Source of the DNA: an uncultured bacterium
Lineage (GTDB): Bacteria > Patescibacteriota > Dojkabacteria > B142 > OLB20
NCBI GenBank assembly: GCA_937889205.1
Contig: CALARN010000070.1
Span: 1-9,367 of the forward strand
Reading direction: 5' to 3'
Length of the DNA: 9,367 nucleotides
In this document: in pieces, positions 6,635-9,367 of the stretch
Position numbering within the stretch: position 1 is the first letter of the stretch
Layout of the letters: each line of letters begins with the position of its first letter
Program-made: the position numbers and the translations under genes
The notes under the pieces: model-generated
Database searches by the model: none
The model's input: the letters and a program-made list of their open reading frames with translations, nothing else
What the model was told of the DNA's origin: nothing

Positions 6635-6658
6635 GCAGAAAGAGTAGCGGAGTGCTAG
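6632..6658. promoter_or_regulatory. CIRCE-like HrcA operator upstream of dnaJ
   Basis: The plus strand reads TTAGCAGAA, nine bases, then GAGTGCTAG. The CIRCE consensus is TTAGCACTC-N9-GAGTGCTAA. The right arm matches 8 of 9, the left arm 6 of 9, and the spacer is exactly nine. It overlaps the dnaJ -10 and -35 region, the expected place for HrcA repression. Position, spacing and target gene agree, which makes chance unlikely despite the mismatches. hrcA is not in the window. Confidence 0.75.
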
Positions 6659-6690
6659 TCTCGAGTGTTTTTTTATTTGGCTTGTGCTTT

Positions 6691-6719
6691 TTGATAATAT
6701 TTTCGATTCATGTTACAAT
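6691..6719 (+). promoter_or_regulatory. Promoter of infB
   Basis: -35 TTGATA (6691-6696), a 17-base spacer and -10 TACAAT (6714-6719), preceded by TG to form an extended -10. Transcription should start near 6726, leaving a leader of about 80 bases before the infB start. The leader contains CTTAAG twice (6755-6760 and 6767-6772), which could form a small hairpin. Confidence 0.75.
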
Positions 6720-6754
6720 TCCCTATTAAATTTGACTAGCACATATATCAATCA

Positions 6755-6772
6755 CTTAAGTCACATCTTAAG
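6755..6772 (+). repeat. Short hairpin candidate in the infB leader
   Basis: CTTAAG-TCACAT-CTTAAG gives a 6-bp stem with a 6-base loop. An alternative stem pairs AAGTC (6758-6762) with GACTT (6772-6776). The two are mutually exclusive. It may be a minor leader structure; nothing else supports a regulatory role. Confidence 0.3.
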
Positions 6773-6805
6773 ACTTTCAAATAATTATTTCACTTTTTAA
6801 TTTTC

Positions 6806-8353
6806 GTGATTTTGGCAAGCAAAACAAACTTACAAAGAACTCCTGTAATAGCCGTGATGGGCCATGTTGATCATGGAAAAACTACTCTATTAGATACTAT
6901 CCGTGAAACTCATGTACAAGCATCTGAAGCTGGGGGTATAACTCAGAATACGAGAGCACATCAAATAATATTTCAAGGTCAAAAGATTACTTTTATTGAT
7001 ACACCAGGGCATGAAGCATTTTCGAATATGCGCTCAAGAGGCGCCAAAGTAACTGATATTGTTTTGTTGGTTGTTGCAGCTGATGATGGAGTGCAGCCAC
7101 AAACAAAAGAATCTATAAACTTTGCTAAACAGCAAAATGTTCCTGTAATCGTAGCGTTAAATAAGATTGATGTTCCGGGCAAAAACCTCTTAAAGCTTAA
7201 GCAAGAGTTGACTACAGCAGGCTTGTTACTAGAAGAATACGGTGGTGAAGTTATGCTTGTAGAAATTTCTGCATTAAAGAATCAAAATATTGATGAATTA
7301 TTAGAGAGAATCTTGTTATTGGCAGAGATGAGTGAATTGAAATTAGATAAACCACAAGGTGTTTTGGGTAGGCTGTTTGTTTTAGAGTCAACCTTAGATA
7401 ATCGCAGAGGGCCAGTAGCTTTATGCATAAATAAGTCAGGAAGAATCTCTGTAGGTGACTATATCGTTCATAATGAAGAAAGCTTCAAGATTAGGCAATT
7501 ATTAGATGCAGAGCAAATACCTATTGATAGTTGCGAACAATCTGACCCATTTTGGATTAGCGGCTTAGATAAAGTGCTGAAAACTGGAGACTTGTTAAAT
7601 GTTGTTGAAAATGAGAAACAAGCGAAAGAATTAATTAAGAAATTTAAAGACTCTGTAAGAGAAGCATTGGCAGAGAGGGCTGAAGAGGGCGAAATTTCAG
7701 ATTTAGATTTATTGTCTTCTTTGATTACCGCAGATGAAACGGAGCAGAATATCAAATATGTTAATGTTGTCATTAAAACAGATGCACAAGGTACGCTTGA
7801 GGCGGTCAAAGAACAGCTAGAATCACTAAATGATGATCTGGTAAAGGTTAAGGTATTAAGAGCTTCTACCGGGAACATTAATGAAGAAGATGTCTTAACT
7901 GCTAAGGCAGCTAAGGGCATAGTAATTGGTTTTCAAGTTGAAGTAGATAAGCATGTGGCAGAAGTGGCAAGAAAAGAAAGAGTACTCATCAGAAATTATG
8001 AAATCATCTACACTTTGATAGAGGAACTAGCAGATGTGATGGATTCTTTATTAGAACCCGAAGAGGAAGAAGTAGAAATTGCTCGAGCTTTGGTTAAAAA
8101 AGTATTTACGTTAACTAACGGTCAAGTCGTTGCGGGCTCTGAAGTAATCAAAGGTAACTTTATTCGTGGTAGCAGAGTGTACGTACAAAGAGGTGATGAA
8201 CGCGTTGGCGACGGTAAAGTAACCTCGTTAAAAGTATTAAAGTCCGAAATGAAAGAGGTAAAGAAAGGCGCAGAATGCGGCATCTTGATTGAACCTAGCG
8301 TCAAAGTAGAAGAGGGTGACTTTATTGTGAGCTTCAAAATAGAAAAAATCTAA
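6806..8353 (+). CDS. infB: Translation initiation factor IF-2, short form
   Basis: GTPase that places initiator fMet-tRNA on the 30S subunit and promotes subunit joining. At 515 residues it lacks the long N-terminal region of E. coli IF2 (890 residues) and begins almost directly at the G domain: G1 GHVDHGKTT (19-27), GGITQ (43-47), DTPGHEAF (65-72), NKID (119-122) and SAL (155-157). Domain II, the C1 region (about 320-410) and the C2 fMet-tRNA-binding domain (about 420-515) follow. Switch I reads GGITQNTRAHQ instead of the highly conserved GGITQHIGAY. The start is a GTG; an in-frame stop at 6782 bars a longer protein, and a TTG at 6812 is an alternative. No Shine-Dalgarno sequence is seen. 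infB is usually beside nusA or rbfA; here it is monocistronic behind its own promoter. Confidence 0.95.
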   Translation: MILASKTNLQRTPVIAVMGHVDHGKTTLLDTIRETHVQASEAGGITQNTRAHQIIFQGQKITFIDTPGHEAFSNMRSRGAKVTDIVLLVVAADDGVQPQTKESINFAKQQNVPVIVALNKIDVPGKNLLKLKQELTTAGLLLEEYGGEVMLVEISALKNQNIDELLERILLLAEMSELKLDKPQGVLGRLFVLESTLDNRRGPVALCINKSGRISVGDYIVHNEESFKIRQLLDAEQIPIDSCEQSDPFWISGLDKVLKTGDLLNVVENEKQAKELIKKFKDSVREALAERAEEGEISDLDLLSSLITADETEQNIKYVNVVIKTDAQGTLEAVKEQLESLNDDLVKVKVLRASTGNINEEDVLTAKAAKGIVIGFQVEVDKHVAEVARKERVLIRNYEIIYTLIEELADVMDSLLEPEEEEVEIARALVKKVFTLTNGQVVAGSEVIKGNFIRGSRVYVQRGDERVGDGKVTSLKVLKSEMKEVKKGAECGILIEPSVKVEEGDFIVSFKIEKI

Positions 8354-8370
8354 AATACCTTCAAACTGAT

Positions 8371-8399
8371 TAGGCAGCTTCTTTGTCTCTGTGTATAAT
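8371..8399 (+). promoter_or_regulatory. Promoter of the rhomboid gene
   Basis: -10 TATAAT (8394-8399) matches perfectly. TAGGCA (8371-8376, 4 of 6) is a fair -35 at 17 bases. Transcription would start near 8406, about 17 bases before the ATG. The 69-bp gap after infB shows no clear terminator, so readthrough from infB is also possible. Confidence 0.65.
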
Positions 8400-8422
8400 T
8401 AATTGATTAAATCGATTATTTT

Positions 8423-9232
8423 ATGAAGGTAGTCAATTCAAATCTAAAAACCTGGATTGCCATTAACTTTAGGGCAACAGTTTTTTTCTTAGCTTTAAAT
8501 ACTATTCTTGGCGTATTAACTTACATTATTGCCTATGCTTTCTATCGTGGCTCCGATTCATTTGCTTTGGTGCTGCTTGGTGCGCAAATTTTACCCGGCT
8601 CTGAAGCCCCGTTTGCTAGTTTAATTCTTGATCCCTTTCGTTTTTTAACATCGGCATTTCTGCATGGAGGCATAGTGCATTTATTATTCAATATGTATGC
8701 TTTGTATGCAATTGGTGGGTTTGTTGAAAGATACTATGGTAGCAAGAAAATGTTTACTGCATATATTATTACTGCAATAAGTGGTTCGTTGTTAAGTTTT
8801 GTGATGTCACTACTAAGTGTTTGGAATAATTCAGGGGTAGCCTCTGGGGTTGCAATATCAGTTGGGGCCTCGGGCGCCGTATTTGGTTTAATTGGCTTGA
8901 TTTTAGGCAATAAATTCTTGAAAAAGAACACATATAGCATGGATCTTAATATTGATATTGGCAATCTGATTTGGATAGTTGTTATAAATATCTTTCTCGG
9001 GTTCAGTCTAAATTCACTTGGCACTGGAGTGATTATTAATAATTGGGCGCATATTGGGGGTCTGGCGGGTGGTTTAATATTAGGGTCAATATTTGATACT
9101 AGTGAGACTTTTCATGCATCAAGATTTAAACAAATATTTGAAAAAAGCCTATTCATCTTGTCTGTACTATTGTTTGTTTTAGCTTGGGTTTTCAATATTT
9201 ATTCAATAGTTACAAGATTTATAATTATTTAA
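8423..9232 (+). CDS. Rhomboid family intramembrane serine protease
   Basis: Membrane protease that cleaves transmembrane segments using a Ser-His dyad. The 269-residue protein has about seven hydrophobic segments (about 17-40, 75-100, 108-131, 143-163, 180-197, 205-222, 242-264), a six-helix core plus a C-terminal helix. Catalytic Ser150 lies in SVGASGAVFG, catalytic His210 in NNWAHIGGLAGG, and the oxyanion motif is HGGIVHLLFN (His81, His86, Asn90). All key residues are present, so it should be active. Substrates cannot be inferred from the context. The start ATG is the first after the promoter, with no Shine-Dalgarno sequence. GlpG or GluP symbols would be guesses. Confidence 0.93.
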   Translation: MKVVNSNLKTWIAINFRATVFFLALNTILGVLTYIIAYAFYRGSDSFALVLLGAQILPGSEAPFASLILDPFRFLTSAFLHGGIVHLLFNMYALYAIGGFVERYYGSKKMFTAYIITAISGSLLSFVMSLLSVWNNSGVASGVAISVGASGAVFGLIGLILGNKFLKKNTYSMDLNIDIGNLIWIVVINIFLGFSLNSLGTGVIINNWAHIGGLAGGLILGSIFDTSETFHASRFKQIFEKSLFILSVLLFVLAWVFNIYSIVTRFIII

Positions 9233-9254
9233 GCTTAATTCTTAACAAAAAGCC

Positions 9255-9324
9255 ATGATAGCAATTGTCTTCGGAATCCAAGGAGTGGGGAAATCTACTA
9301 TGGTTAAAAAGATAATTGAAAAAT
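9255..9324 (+). CDS. P-loop kinase-like protein, 3' end missing (cut by adapter)
   Basis: Only 23 native codons are visible. The N-terminus has a Walker A motif, GIQGVGKST, directly after a short hydrophobic strand (MIAIVF), a layout common to adenylate kinases (including archaeal AdkA-like forms), other small-molecule kinases and some AAA ATPases. The apparent TAG at 9324-9326 is made by joining to the Illumina adapter and is not a real stop. The true gene runs on outside this contig. It follows the rhomboid gene by 22 bp and could be cotranscribed with it. The family assignment is tentative. Confidence 0.7.
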
Positions 9325-9367
9325 AGATCGGAAGAGCGTCGTGTAGGGAAAGAGTGTAGATCTCGGT
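9325..9367 (+). other. Illumina TruSeq adapter remnant
   Basis: From 9325 the sequence begins AGATCGGAAGAGCGTCGTG and continues as the reverse complement of the Illumina universal adapter up to the end of the window. It is a library artefact left untrimmed at a contig end and should not be read as genomic sequence. Confidence 0.98.

Noticed and set aside
6732..6760. Second infB promoter from TTGACT at 6732
   Set aside because: No -10 hexamer at 16-18 bases; the upstream TTGATA/TACAAT pair is far better.
1..9324. CRISPR arrays, tRNA or rRNA genes, insertion sequences
   Set aside because: No regular direct repeats, no cloverleaf or rRNA-like segments, and no transposase or paired terminal repeats were seen; the repeats found are short and isolated.

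Overview
The window is 9.4 kb of AT-rich bacterial DNA. It carries seven complete protein genes, one gene cut by the left edge and one cut at the right end. The last 43 bases are not genomic: they match an Illumina TruSeq adapter. Several features suggest a streamlined bacterium, most likely of the Candidate Phyla Radiation (Patescibacteria): a TsaD with a GPGLAIALEVG segment, a SerRS with SSE in place of the usual TxE triplet, an IF2 reduced to the GTPase core and C domains, and start codons without Shine-Dalgarno sequences. The phylum is inferred from remembered protein flavour, not from a search. The standard code fits: all complete genes read through without in-frame UGA, and the eight visible native stops are only UAA or UAG. 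Sigma-70-type promoters are clear.

Left part (1-1834, + strand): the end of a TsaC/Sua5 domain is fused in frame to TsaE and overlaps tsaD by 8 bp. Together they form a t6A tRNA-modification cluster. tsaD meets mutM tail to tail with a 4-bp overlap.

Centre-left (1831-4311, - strand): a consensus promoter drives a leader with a T-box riboswitch (Stem I, UGGC bulge, antiterminator and competing terminator), followed by serS and then mutM 9 bp downstream. Uncharged tRNA-Ser would therefore control seryl-tRNA synthetase and, by cotranscription, a base-excision repair glycosylase.

Centre (4394-5472): a cupin protein resembling archaeal-type phosphoglucose isomerase, but lacking expected metal ligands, sits behind a TTGACA/TATAAT promoter. 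Upstream of it is a noncoding block with one perfect and several near-perfect DnaA boxes, a possible replication origin or other DnaA-binding locus.

Right part (5473-9324): dnaJ (- strand) and infB (+ strand) diverge from a 199-bp spacer that holds a CIRCE-like HrcA operator over the dnaJ promoter and a separate infB promoter. A catalytically intact rhomboid protease follows infB behind its own promoter. Last comes the first 23 codons of a P-loop kinase, cut by the adapter. Overall the window is a translation and tRNA housekeeping segment (t6A synthesis, SerRS, IF2) mixed with proteostasis, repair and membrane proteolysis genes.
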